From NCBI GenBank assembly GCA_027604005.1, contig JADGJT010000006.1, positions 1-64,000 of the forward strand: DNA of 64,000 nt, written 5' to 3'. The notes beneath the pieces were generated by a model. The model saw only the letters and a program-made list of their open reading frames with translations. It did not search any database and had not been told where the DNA came from. The translations under genes and the position numbers were made by a program. This DNA comes from Dinochytrium kinnereticum (taxonomy: Eukaryota > Chytridiomycota > Chytridiomycetes > Chytridiales > Chytridiaceae). Positions 1-11,000 of the stretch are shown piece after piece; position 1 is the stretch's first letter, and every line of letters starts with the position of its first letter.

Positions 1-462
1 GAATCATACTCCTAAACCCGAGACCAACACCCACACAAACACACCCACAAGAAAAAGTAGAGATAAGTATAAAAAAAAAAAAGAAGTTGGTAATTATCCT
101 TTAAAAAAAAATAAAAAAAAGAGAGAAACACAACTGTACTGTATGAGAGCAAGCAATTAGAGAAACAAAAAGTTCAGGAGGCTTTTGAAGAGGGCGAGCG
201 ATGGAGAAAACGTGGAACAAGAATTTGGATGGCGGGGGGGGGGAAGGGGGGGAACGGAAAGGCGGTATTCAGTTCAAGGACGGTGGAAGAGAAACTTGGA
301 GGAAAAGAACTGGAGCCAATGTTGTGCGTCGACAAGAAAAAAAAGAAGAAAAAAAAAAATTGAAGAAAAAACACCTCTCCCAACCAGACCCAGACCCCAA
401 TCGTAAAAAAAAAAAAGAAAAGAAAAGAAAGAAAGAAAGAAAGAAACAGAACCTAACACCCT
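1..462. other. Non-coding left edge, purine-rich
   Basis: No supportable gene. The stretch lies downstream of the stop codon of the monooxygenase-acyltransferase gene and is dominated by A/G tracts (runs of A, GAAA repeats at about 410-445, and a G-rich run at 232-250). Open frames here are low-complexity readings of those tracts. It presumably includes the 3' UTR of the minus-strand gene. Confidence 0.6.
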
Positions 463-3400
463 TCACAACCCTCTCCCCTCCCTCTCCGCACACATCAACA
501 TAGCAGTCTTATGCCCCAAATTCACCCCCCCACACTTCAAGAACCCCCCCAAACTCTCAAGGTACCCCACCATCTTCTCATTATCAATCCTCGGTTCAGA
601 CACCACGCGTCTCGTCTCCCTCCCATAAGGCGACGCGCAAAACGCGTACTCAACCAACGCAGGAAGCCAAGCGCTGACGCGATGAGGTCCCCTGAACCTC
701 TCCTCACCCACCAACATGTGCACACCGCGGTCAAACCGAAGGGTCGGGTCCTGGGGGTTGGTCTTGGAGGGCGGGGAAGGAAGCAACCCTGGTCCGGTGG
801 TTGGAACGTCGTAACGACCTGCGAGGGTGGAGAGGGACGCGTCGTAGACCTCAAAGTACCCAAATGGTTTGCTGTCAAAGCATCCGATGAGGGGAACAGT
901 GTGGCATCCACCACCCGTTTCAATCATGTTGGTGATGTACTGTCGGTGCTTCTCAACGCCTCCCTGCTCCCTCCAAAAGTAAGAAACACGGGGATGATTC
1001 ATCCAGCTGTGAAAGACAAGAAGATCCGTCACAGGGTCAATGACTCGAAACGTCAATGTCGTGGTGGTCGACGCATCAAGCGACACTTGACGTCGGTACA
1101 CCACCTGACCAGGACCCGGGATCGACAGCGGTCGATTCAAAAGGGTGGGTTCCAATCGAGCCGACCGTGAAGAAAGGTACCCCATCGTCACATCCTCTCC
1201 AAACGGCACCCACTCCCACTCCGCAACAACCGACCCCGCACTCCCCTCCTCCTCAACAGGCGATCCAGCAGGCGACAGAAGCGACGCCGGCAAGCTCAGC
1301 TGCGCAGAGGGCACCAACACGGGTGACACGATCACGCCAGTCGGGGAACCAGTGGGCCCCTCCATGGACCCCGCAGGGGACACCGACCTGAACGAGCCGG
1401 TCTCCCCAACCGTGACGGCGGGCACCGACAAAGCATCCTGACCGTGACTCTGTGCGACAAAGAACCCGGCCGACTTCAACACCTCGTCTTTGGCGATCAG
1501 GGAGGACACCACCTCCACACCCCTCACGGCAAGAACTGAGAGGAGCGTGTCGCTGAGACCATGAGAGCCTTCACAGCATCCCTGGAGGTAGACCCCAACC
1601 TTGCAAGAGGGGTGAGCTCTGATCCGGTAATCGCGTTCAACAACCGGGTTGATCCCAACGATCCCTTCGTCGTCGTTGACGGTGCCAGACGGGTAGGTGT
1701 CTGAACATACGCCGTTGGAGCAGGCGGTTTTAACGGATGAGGCGATGGAGGAAGGCGAGGAGGGGGTGCCAGAGGGGTTCTCGGTCTCAAAGTAAGGTAG
1801 GACCGATTTCAGGATCCGCTTGTGAAGCGTTCGCTGGTACCCGGTACAGAGGATGACTGCGTCAAAGCACAGTGGGGTGGTGACAGGGGCTTTTGAAGAG
1901 GCTGGCATCTCGCCGTCACGACGTTTCAAGATATGAAGCACGACCGAAGCGTCACCAGTCACACCGGTCGCATCATCAACCTGAGCAGCAACGACCTCGC
2001 TCTCAGAGATGATGCGATGTCGCTCCACACCACCAGGAAGACGCTGCTTGTAAAGAATGGCGTAAACTCGTTCAATGAGGTCAAGGTTGACCACAGCGTA
2101 ATTCGTGCTCTTGTTCTTCTTCAGCAGGGCGGTCCTGGCCTCCGGAGACTTGTTGAAGAACGAGTCCGTTCGATCAGGGTCAAACACAACCTCATTCACA
2201 AACGGGCTGTCATCCGCGGGTCTCAACGCCTCGTCTCTAAAGATCATGGAGACCTGAGAATCAGGGTACCGATCAATAAGATCCGTGAAGATCTCGGCGG
2301 CGCTCTGTCCACCCCCAACGACAGCGATGCGATGCGGGTCATTCCGGGTAGGCAGAAGCGTTGGGATCGATCCAAGGTACTTTGATGCGTGGATGACTCG
2401 TGGTAGGTAGGTCTTTTGGCCTGGCCATTGGGGCTTGCCGTCGATGGAGGCAGAGAGGGATCGTGGGGGGGAGGTGGAGAGGGCCCAGTCTGGAACTCGG
2501 GGCTGTCCGCCGATGGCGAGGATGACGTTGCGAGTGGTGCGGATCATGCGAGCATTGTCTTGCAGGCGGCGGGAGATGACCGTCACGCGGTCAAAGGTGC
2601 CGTCCTCGGAGAGGACGGGGTCGATGCAGACGACCTTTTTTTTTTTTTTTTTTTTTGGTTGTGGTTATTGTTGATTGGAAAAAGAAAGGCAGGTGAGTCG
2701 GCGTCAGGATGATGATGAATGACGAAAAGAGAAGGCTCGCAACAATAAAACAGACACAAGCAGGAAAGGGAGGGACGGCAAAGAGATAAAAGAAAAGGCT
2801 CACCTCCTCCCCAAACCGACACAGATCTCCAAAATGGTCGGCGACCCACCCCATGTAAGCATTGTACTCTGAGCGATAAGGGTTGAAGGTCCCCATGTTC
2901 AAGAACGGAAGCAACCGATCCTCCTTGTGCAGATAGTTCAAAAAGGTGAAGCGGCTGGTGGGATCCCTCATGGTGGCCAAATCCTTGATGAAGCTAATCT
3001 GCATCCTGGTGTCATCAATCAGCATGTCACCGTGCCAGGTGAACTTGGAGTTTCGCTCGATAAAGCAAACGTTGAGGGGCTGAGAGGCGGCCGTCGATGC
3101 CCGTGACTGACGGGTGGCATCGGCAAGTGTCACGGCGATGGAGAGACCAGAGGGGCCGAACCCGACGCAAAGAATGTCGTAGAGCGTGTCATCGACAATG
3201 GTGTTGGGGTCTTGGGGGTTCGAGGTGATGGCCACGGGGGAGGCCACGGGGGTGGTCATGGCTTGCTGCACGTGGGGAGGAGGGGCGACCACAGCATGGG
3301 GCTTGATGGCCACGCGAGGGACTGGCGCCGGTGCCGACGGCTGGGGAGGGTTCGCAGCCGGTGCAGCCGGTGCCGGGGCTGCAGCAGGAGCGGCGGCGGC

Positions 3401-3619
3401 GGGGGTGGCCAAAGAAGGTTGTTTGGCCTTTGCTGCTGCTGCTGCTGCGGAGGAGGATGAGGAGGATGATGATGAGGCGGAGGAGGTGGAGATTGCAAAA
3501 GGGGAGGGCTTCCTGTTGGAGGCGGAGGAGGATGCGTTGCCCATCATGGCTGAGAAGAAGCGAGCGTAGGGTTTTGAAGGTGAGGAGGAGGACTCGCCGT
3601 TGAGGACGCCTGGGGCCAT
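463..3619 (-). CDS. sidA: Fused L-ornithine N5-monooxygenase / N5-hydroxyornithine acyltransferase
   Basis: Two exons (3619-2804 and 2634-463) encode 995 residues. The intron runs 2803-2635, with GTGAG donor and AG acceptor after a poly-A/T tract. Residues 1-140 are Ala/Ser/Pro-rich and look disordered. From about 147 comes a flavin N-hydroxylase: FAD motif GFGPSGLS (153-160), the SidA/PvdA signature MQISFIKDLATMRDPTSRF (206-224), an NADPH-site GGGQSAAE in exon 2, and the family C-terminal motif as CTGY. After a low-complexity linker, roughly the last 200 residues form a GNAT domain of the IucB/SidF/SidL siderophore acyltransferase family (HPRVSYFWREQGG, then a D-R-G-V-H-M-L-V-G-E stretch). 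Predicted role: N5-hydroxylate ornithine with O2 and NADPH, then acylate it from an acyl-CoA, giving the hydroxamate building block for the adjacent NRPS. In well-known Dikarya these are separate proteins. The start is the first ATG in frame. The acyl donor is unknown. Confidence 0.9.
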
Positions 3620-3999
3620 CAATCGACGTGAAGGAGACGGATGGGGTGTAGTTCAAAGGTGTCGAGCAAAGGGAAGAAGGTGGGGAGGGAGGGGGGGAGG
3701 GACCAGAAGACGCTTTATTTATTTATTTATTATTAAACGAATAAAGAAATAAAAGAATAAAATCAATCTTTTCTTTTATAAATTATTAAATATTATTATT
3801 CTAAATAATATTTATTTAATGATAATAAGGATTAATGAATTATTATTATTATTGAAAGTTATTTATTTTTATGTTATTTATCTAATAACAACAATCAAAG
3901 ACACCAACATTCTTATTATTATTCATTATTACTTTTATTACAATTCCTTCAATTATTATTATTATTATTATCATTAATCATTGAAATATTCAAGCATCA

Positions 4000-4033
<34 letters not shown>

Positions 4034-5094
4034 TTATTATTTTGGATGATGATGATGATGATTATCACTGCGAGTCATCCTCCTCCTCCTTTCCTCCTTT
4101 GCTTTTCATTCAATTCTCACTTGACACCGTCTTAGACAGTTGCACAAGCTATCCTCTGCCTGCCTCCATGCCTGTTTGTTCCCTTTCCGGGGAATGCCCG
4201 ATGCGGCATCTCTTCTTCGGATTGATTGGCCAGCACTTCCCGTCTCAGCCTGCGCCGATCACCCACGCCAAGCGTTCGGTAACAACTTTCTGCACCCGGT
4301 ACTCCCGTCCAATCAATCACCATGTGTGTGTTTGTGTGCTTGTTTGTGCGCCCAATGCTTTTCTCATTTTCTTTCTTCTTTTTCTTTTTTTCTTCTTTTT
4401 TCCTTTTCTCTTTTTCCTCAATTGTTATGATTGAAGCATTATTGTCGTCATTGCACACTCTCTCGGAAGCAGCTCCTCCAAGAAACCGATAATTAATTGA
4501 TTGATTGTATTTATTCTTCCGATAAAATGTTATTCTCTATTTTATTAGTAATAGTATTGGAGAAAAGAAAGAGAAAAAAAAAAGAAAAAGAAAAAGAAGA
4601 AAAGAATTAACCTGTTGCACATAATTATTATTATTATTATTATTTATTGTTGAAGGTTCAATAAATAAATAAATCAAATTAATTAATTAATTAATAAATC
4701 TCAGACACAAACATTAATTGATTTGTCTGTCACCCTCCATCAGAAGTAACCAACCCTCCCGTCCTCAAAGTAAAGTTCCTCCTTCAAAGTATTAATTAAT
4801 TAATTAATTATCGGTTATTATGAAAGGGAAATAACAACAAGCGAAAAGGAAAAAAAATAAATAAATAATAAGCTTTTATTGTTCCTGTCGCCGCTTGGTT
4901 GGTTGACACCTGAGCTATAATCCCGACTGCTGCTGCAATCTCATTCATTCTTTCACGTCAACGTCTTTTACGCCAAGCGATTCTGCTACGGCTCCTCCTC
5001 TCCTGAGCATCACTTCTGGACGGACGCATTCCTCCATCCCCAATCTACATAGACAAGAAGAAGAAGAAAAGAAGAAACAAGGGAAACTCCTGTC
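3620..5094. promoter_or_regulatory. Divergent intergenic region between the two siderophore genes
   Basis: This 1,475 bp spacer separates the start codons of the monooxygenase-acyltransferase and the NRPS, so it should hold both promoters. It is very AT-rich with ATT/TTA and ATTA repeats. Several HGATAR-type GATA sites are visible on either strand: near 3820, 3885, 3968, 4063, 4487, 4519 and 4807. Fungal siderophore genes are classically repressed through GATA factors (SRE/SreA/Urbs1), so these are candidate operators, but such hexamers are common by chance in AT-rich DNA. A TATA-like TATAA lies at about 4916, 180 bp before the NRPS start. An open frame at 4042-4434 is low-complexity and not believed. 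Confidence 0.5.
3999..4040. repeat. (ATT)n microsatellite
   Basis: A run of tandem ATT/TTA triplets, broken only near its right end, lies in the divergent promoter region. Shorter copies occur at about 3949-3972 and 4622-4646. This is simple-sequence DNA with no sign of a mobile element. Confidence 0.8.
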
Positions 5095-8000
5095 ATGATC
5101 GACGCTGCAGAGACCATCGCCGTTGCTGCAAACAGCACAACTCACTTCCCCTGCCTCCACCAACAAGTTCAGACAGCCGCCATGAAGCGGGAAGATCAAG
5201 ACCCAAGCAATGTCACCAAGCCAACACCTGGCCAGACTCCCCACCATCTCTCTCTAGACCTGGACGAATCCATCTCTGCCCTGAATGCTCGAGAATCTCT
5301 CGCCATCCTCAAGTCCGCCTCTCAATCACCTGCGATCGTGCTGACTGCCTGGAAGAATGTGCTCTTGAGGTTTGTCGCTCAGGAGCGGGTGGCCTTCTGG
5401 GTGGTGGCCAGTGAAGGATCATCGTCCGTTGTGGGTCAGCCCGGGTTGATGGGGGCTCCTGGAACCCATTTATGCATTCCAGCAGGGGATGCTGTCTCTG
5501 ATGCTGCCTTCCACCCCTACGATTCTTCCATGCTGGAGGTTGCAAACACGGCCGTCGAGTTCACTGGATCCTCGACGTCGTCAACGTCGTTTGACTCTTT
5601 CATCGACGAGTTGGTGCGAGTGGACGCCAAATCTGTGAGTTTTTTGTCTCCCAACCAAACATTCTGGCTAACCTGCATGCAAAATGTAGACCTCCTTCCT
5701 CCTCCTCCAGGTCGACCTCTGCGCAGAGTCACTGCGACTTCAATGGACCCCTGATCTCTTCGCACGCGAGTACGGGGCCACGCTCATCCAAGTTTTCATC
5801 CACACCCTTGGATCAACGATCGGGAAGCCTCCAACTTTCAGTCTCCCACCTTCTGTCAGCAGCCCCGATCCAGTCAGACTGGTCACCGACAAGGCCTACC
5901 TTCTTCACCACCTCTTTGAGGCGCAGGCAGACGCGCATCCCGATGCTCCCGCCATTCGATTCCTCAAAGACATGGAGCACCCTCCAACCCTCATGACCTA
6001 TCGTCAGGTTGAGGAACGTGCGAACCGTCTCTCCCAGCACCTTCGTGCGAGCGTTAAAGAACGACATCAAGGCGTTTCAATCGCTCCAGACGACATCATC
6101 CCAGTCTACCTTCCCCAGTCTCCCGACTTTTACGTCTCGGTGTTGGCCGTTCTGAAATCAGGCGGGGCATTCCTCCCGCTCTCAGATGACATGCCTTTGG
6201 ATCGGATTGAGTTCATTGTGGGGGATGTCAAAGCCAAGGCTGTCATCTTGAGCAGTAGGCTCAAGGAGTCGTTGGTGAGACGGTTGAAGGAGAGTGGTAT
6301 GTTTGATAGGGTTGTGTTGGTTGTGTTGGATGAGGAGGAGGCCGTCATTGATGGTTTCGATGGGAAGAGGGTGCCCGTCGCCCTTGAGGCTGGCGTTACC
6401 GAGAATCATTTGGCGTACTTGCAGTACACATCTGGTTCCACCGGTAAGCCCAAGGGAACGATGATCGAGGTGAGTGACTTGAGTATTCGACTTTGTTCTC
6501 TTCTCTCTACCATCCCCAAACCCCTTCTTTCACGCAACCTCAACCACTTTTTTTTTAACAACTTCGTTTTCCCTGTAAACACCAAACAGCATGGTAGCAT
6601 TGTCGACAGTGTTCTCGCTCACAAGCCTCTCCTCAAGTGGGGCGCTGATAGCAGCTTTCTTCAATTCGCCAGCGTCACCTTTGACGTTTCCATCTTTGAG
6701 ATATTCTTCCCATGGGCTGTGGGTATCTGTCTTTCCGGAGCCAGGCGTGATGTTCTTCTCTCCGATCTCGAGGGGGTGATCAATCAACTTGGTGAGTCCG
6801 AAACCATTCTACCAACTCTGTTGACCACTCTTAACACCTTTCACAAAAATCCGCATAGGCGTCACCCACATGGAGCTCACCCCAACCGTCGCTGCTCTTC
6901 TTCACCCAGACCGAGTACCCACAGTCCGCACTCTCCTCACCATTGGTGAGATGCTCACCCAACGTGTGGTGGATGCCTGGTCTCCCAATGGACGCCTCCA
7001 AGCCGCCTACGGTCCAACCGAAGCCGCCGTCCACGTCTCCCTCACACCTCCGATGTCGCCGCTCACAAAGCCCATCAACCTCGGCACCCCGCTCTCAACC
7101 TGCTCCTGGTACGTGATGCCTTTGGACCCCACGACCTCTACGATCGACCCGGTTGCGGTGGGATGCCTTGGAGAGCTTTACCTTGGTGGGAGGAATGTTG
7201 GACGAGGGTATTTGAACCGAGATGAGGAGACAAGAAAGGCGTTTGTGGAGGTTGAGGGGTACGGGAAACTTTACAGGACTGGAGATCTGGTGAGGATGCT
7301 TCCGGATGGCACGTTAGACATTTTAGGCAGGATCAATGACGAGCAGGTTAAGCTCAACGGCCAACGGATGGAGCTTCAAGAGGTGACTCGAGTCATCGAA
7401 GCAACCGAATCAAACTCCCTCCCCATCGTGAAAGAGGTCGCCACAATCGTCATCAAAGCTTCATCAGGCATCACCCGTCGCGATGTCTTGGTCTGTTTCA
7501 TCGTTCCCTCCACCTCCATCCCACACACCCCGATCCAATCCCACGGCAGTCAAGTCCTGACCGGTTCTTCCCCGGACGCCCTCCGTGACACGTGTCGCGG
7601 AACAGCGGCCGCAAAACTCCCAGCCTTCATGGTCCCAACTCACTTTGTCATCCTCAACGCTCTGCCGCGTCTTCCATCCGGAAAGACCGACAAGAAAGGG
7701 CTTCTCTCCATTTTTTCGGACCCCAGAGTGGCGGTCACGCAGGGGGGGTCCCGGGCTGCCGTGGATGCTGAGAAACAGGGTGAGGCTGAGGCTGACCCTT
7801 CGACCTGGAGTCAGACCGAGCTGGCCATCGCGAGGGTTGTTGAGAAGTTGACGGGGGTGCCGATCACGCGGAAGGATGAGACTGAAGCGAGCCTTCGCCG
7901 TGATCGGTCGATTGTCGGGTACGGCATTGACTCGTTGATGGCTATTCGAGCCTGCGCGTTGCTTCGAAGTGAGGAGAGGTTGGAGAACGTTTCGGTGTCT

Positions 8001-11000
8001 CTTGTCGTTCAAAAGGCAACGATCGCGGCCATCGCCAGGGCTTTGGATGAACGAAAAGGCGAGGCGTCTGTTGTACCTGCAGACTCGTCTTTTGAGGAGG
8101 CTGTTAAAACGTCCACAAGCCTCGTGGCGATGGAAGGCGTTGACGCGGTTTACCCCTGCACGAGCATTCAAGAGGCTATGATTGCTGAAACGTTCAAATC
8201 AGAAGACCGCAGGAGGTACTACAACGCTCTCGTCCTCTCCATTCACACCAGCGGCGATGTGGACGGGACGACAAAGACCATCACGGAAGCGTGGTCAAAG
8301 ATCGTGGCGTCAAACGACATCCTTCGAACAGGGTTCATGCCCTCCCAAGCTGTTCAAAACCTCCCCACCTATTTCACGACATCCGCGTACCTCCAGATCG
8401 TGTGGTCGACGTCAAGACCTCCTGCGTGGACTGTGGTTCGAACAAATGATGTTCAGACGAGCGTGGACGATCATTTGAAGGAGTCTGGTGTTCTCTCCAT
8501 CGAGAACATGCATGTTCCTCCCATCTCATCATCGCTCCTCATAACGGATGATGCGAACACCATGTACCTGTCCATCGTCGCTCATCACGCGCTCTACGAC
8601 GGTTGGAGTTTAGAGCTCCTTGTGCGAGATCTCGAGGCCTCTCTATCAGGGTCCAAGGTCTCCATCACCGCAAGACCTCAATACCGTGACATTGTGAAGC
8701 ACAATCTCTCCCACCCGATTCCCGAAACCTCCCTCCAATTCTGGTCGTCCTTGATGAGGGGATCCCAAGATTTCTCCAAGTTCCCTTCACTCGTTGCACC
8801 CACCTCATCCACCCAACCCGTCGCCTCCACTCAGCTAACCCTCCCAACCACCATCCCCACAAAAGCCTACGAGTCCCGCTGCAAAGACCTCACCATCTCA
8901 CCTCAAGTGCCCCTCCAATGGGCCTGGTCACGTCTCCTCTCCGCCTACACGGGGAGCCAAGACGTGATCTTTGGAGTGGTGGTGTCGGGGCGCACGGTGG
9001 ACGTTGATGGTGCGTCCGAGATGATGGGACCGTTTTTGAACACGGTGCCTTGCCGTGTTTTTGTGCCTGATGAGAAGAGTGATCAGAGGAGGGTGGTTGC
9101 GGCGATTCAGGCGGGGAATGTCGCGATGGTGGAGCATCAGAGGGTTCCTCTGAGGAAGATTAGGGAGGTGGGTGGCGGGAGAAGGAGGGGTGGAGCGGCG
9201 TTGTTTGATTCTGTGGTTGCTTATCAGAAGTTTGAGGATGGGATGAGCTCGGGGGGAAGGGTTGGTGTTGTTAGATCGGATGATTTCTCGGAGGTATGGA
9301 CCCCTTTCTTTTTTTTTCATATATATTTGTTCTGCAAGTTGTTTTTAACCAACCTGCACCAGCAATCGATATTCCTTGAACTCGAACCAACCCCCACGGC
9401 TTCATCAACGATGACACTTCGCATTCACTTCAAACCCACGACCATTCCCCCTTCTCACGCTCAAATCATTCTCGAGCAAATGGCCGAGATGATTTCTCAT
9501 GATCTTTTCGAGCCTTCACTCATGGCCAGGTCGCCTCTTCCTCTTGCTTTGGTTGCCTTGTCGAGCAAGAAGGAGACTGTCGAGGCTGTTGCTGGACTTG
9601 TTGGTAAGAAGGCGAGTGATGCGGTCGCGGTTTTAGGGGTGGAGGGGGATGAGATTTTGGTGGTGGGAGCTGTTGGTGAAGGTTGGTTGTTTTGCTTCCT
9701 TTTCTCCGTTTTTGTGATCGACGTGATCGTGGTTTGTTTATAACAAGCTTCCTTTTAGTTGCCTTTGTCGACTCCGTGTCTAGCAAGCCCTTGGTTCGAA
9801 CTGGTATGCTCTTCCTTTTTTTTTTTTTAAAAAAAAACACAGCTTTAAACGTTAAAAACAAACACCCCCCCAACCTCCAGGCCACCTCGGTAGAATGCTT
9901 TCAGACCGCTCAATCTCCTTCGCGGGTAGTTTACAAAGCCGCGTCCAATACAACGGCACCCCCATCGGTCTCGACACGGTCGTTTCGACGGTCCTCTCAA
10001 CAGGCGTCACGAATGCCGCCGCCATCGTCGTGTCTCGGTGGAAGGCCGATCGAGACATTTTGGTCTGCTTTATCGAAGGTCGTGCGGATGATGGTGCTGC
10101 CGTCTTTGAAGGATTGAGGAGGAGGGATGTTGTTTCTACCTTGATTCCGGATTACATTGTGCCTGTGGAGGCGATTCCGACGGACCAAAGCGCTCTTGAA
10201 AAGATGTTTGAAAGGATTCCTGAATCAAAGTTGAAGACGTTTTCATCGACGTTTGGCGGTGGGGCTGTTGTGGGGGGGGCTGCAGAGGATGCGATTGTTG
10301 CCAAGATTCGAGGTGCGTTTTCAGCCATCTCATCGGTGCCTTTATCCGAAATATCCTCCACGACTAGCCTCTACGAGCTGGGTCTGGACTCCGTCAGCGC
10401 GATTCAGTTGGTCTGGAAGCTAAGACAAGACGGCTTCGCCACCGTGTCGGTTTCAGACGTGATGTCTCATCCTTCTGCTGGATCACTTTTCTCGTTTATT
10501 CAAGCGGAGGTGCATAAATCTGTTGAGGCTTCCAACTCGGCGGTCTTAAGGAAGAAGGTGGATCAAGTTCGATCTTCTTTTGCGGAGCTTGAGGAGAGGG
10601 TTCGAGTTTTGATGAAAGCCGGTGATGACGTTGAGGAGATTTTCCCTTGCACACCCCTTCAGGAGGGTATGCTTGCTGAGACTGTGGCGGAAGATGATGG
10701 AGTCAGTCAGATCAACTGGAACCACACGGTGTTGGAAATGAAAGGCGACGTTGATGTTGGGAATGTGAAATCGGCGTGGCGTGATCTGGTGCGAACCAAC
10801 TCGATTCTACGCACGTTCTTTATGTTCCTGGACCGGGAGCCTGCGTATCCATTTGTGCAGGTCGTGAAACGGTTGACGGAGATGGATGTTGACGTCGTTC
10901 AGCTGGGATCGGTCCAGGAGGCTGAGAACGCGTTTGGGAGGATGACGTCTGCTCATATCAGTGGCGATGAGACTCTTGCTCAACCCGTTCGCGCGACATT

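Noticed and set aside
511..1170. 219-codon plus-strand frame at the left end
   Set aside because: It is the shadow of the acyltransferase domain encoded on the minus strand.
3700..4060. AT-rich block as mobile element or centromere-like DNA
   Set aside because: Only simple ATT/ATTA repeats; no terminal repeats, transposase frame or target-site duplication.
4042..4434. 130-codon frame beginning with an Asp run
   Set aside because: Translation of GAT and T/C-rich simple sequence in the divergent promoter; no plausible protein features.
7464..8171. 235-codon open frame antisense to A1/T1
   Set aside because: Mirror of conserved A and T domain sequence; no initiator context or family resemblance.
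9804..9880. Poly-T/poly-A tract as a promoter or terminator between two NRPS genes
   Set aside because: Reading frame and A7 motif continue exactly across 9803|9881, so this is an intron inside one gene.
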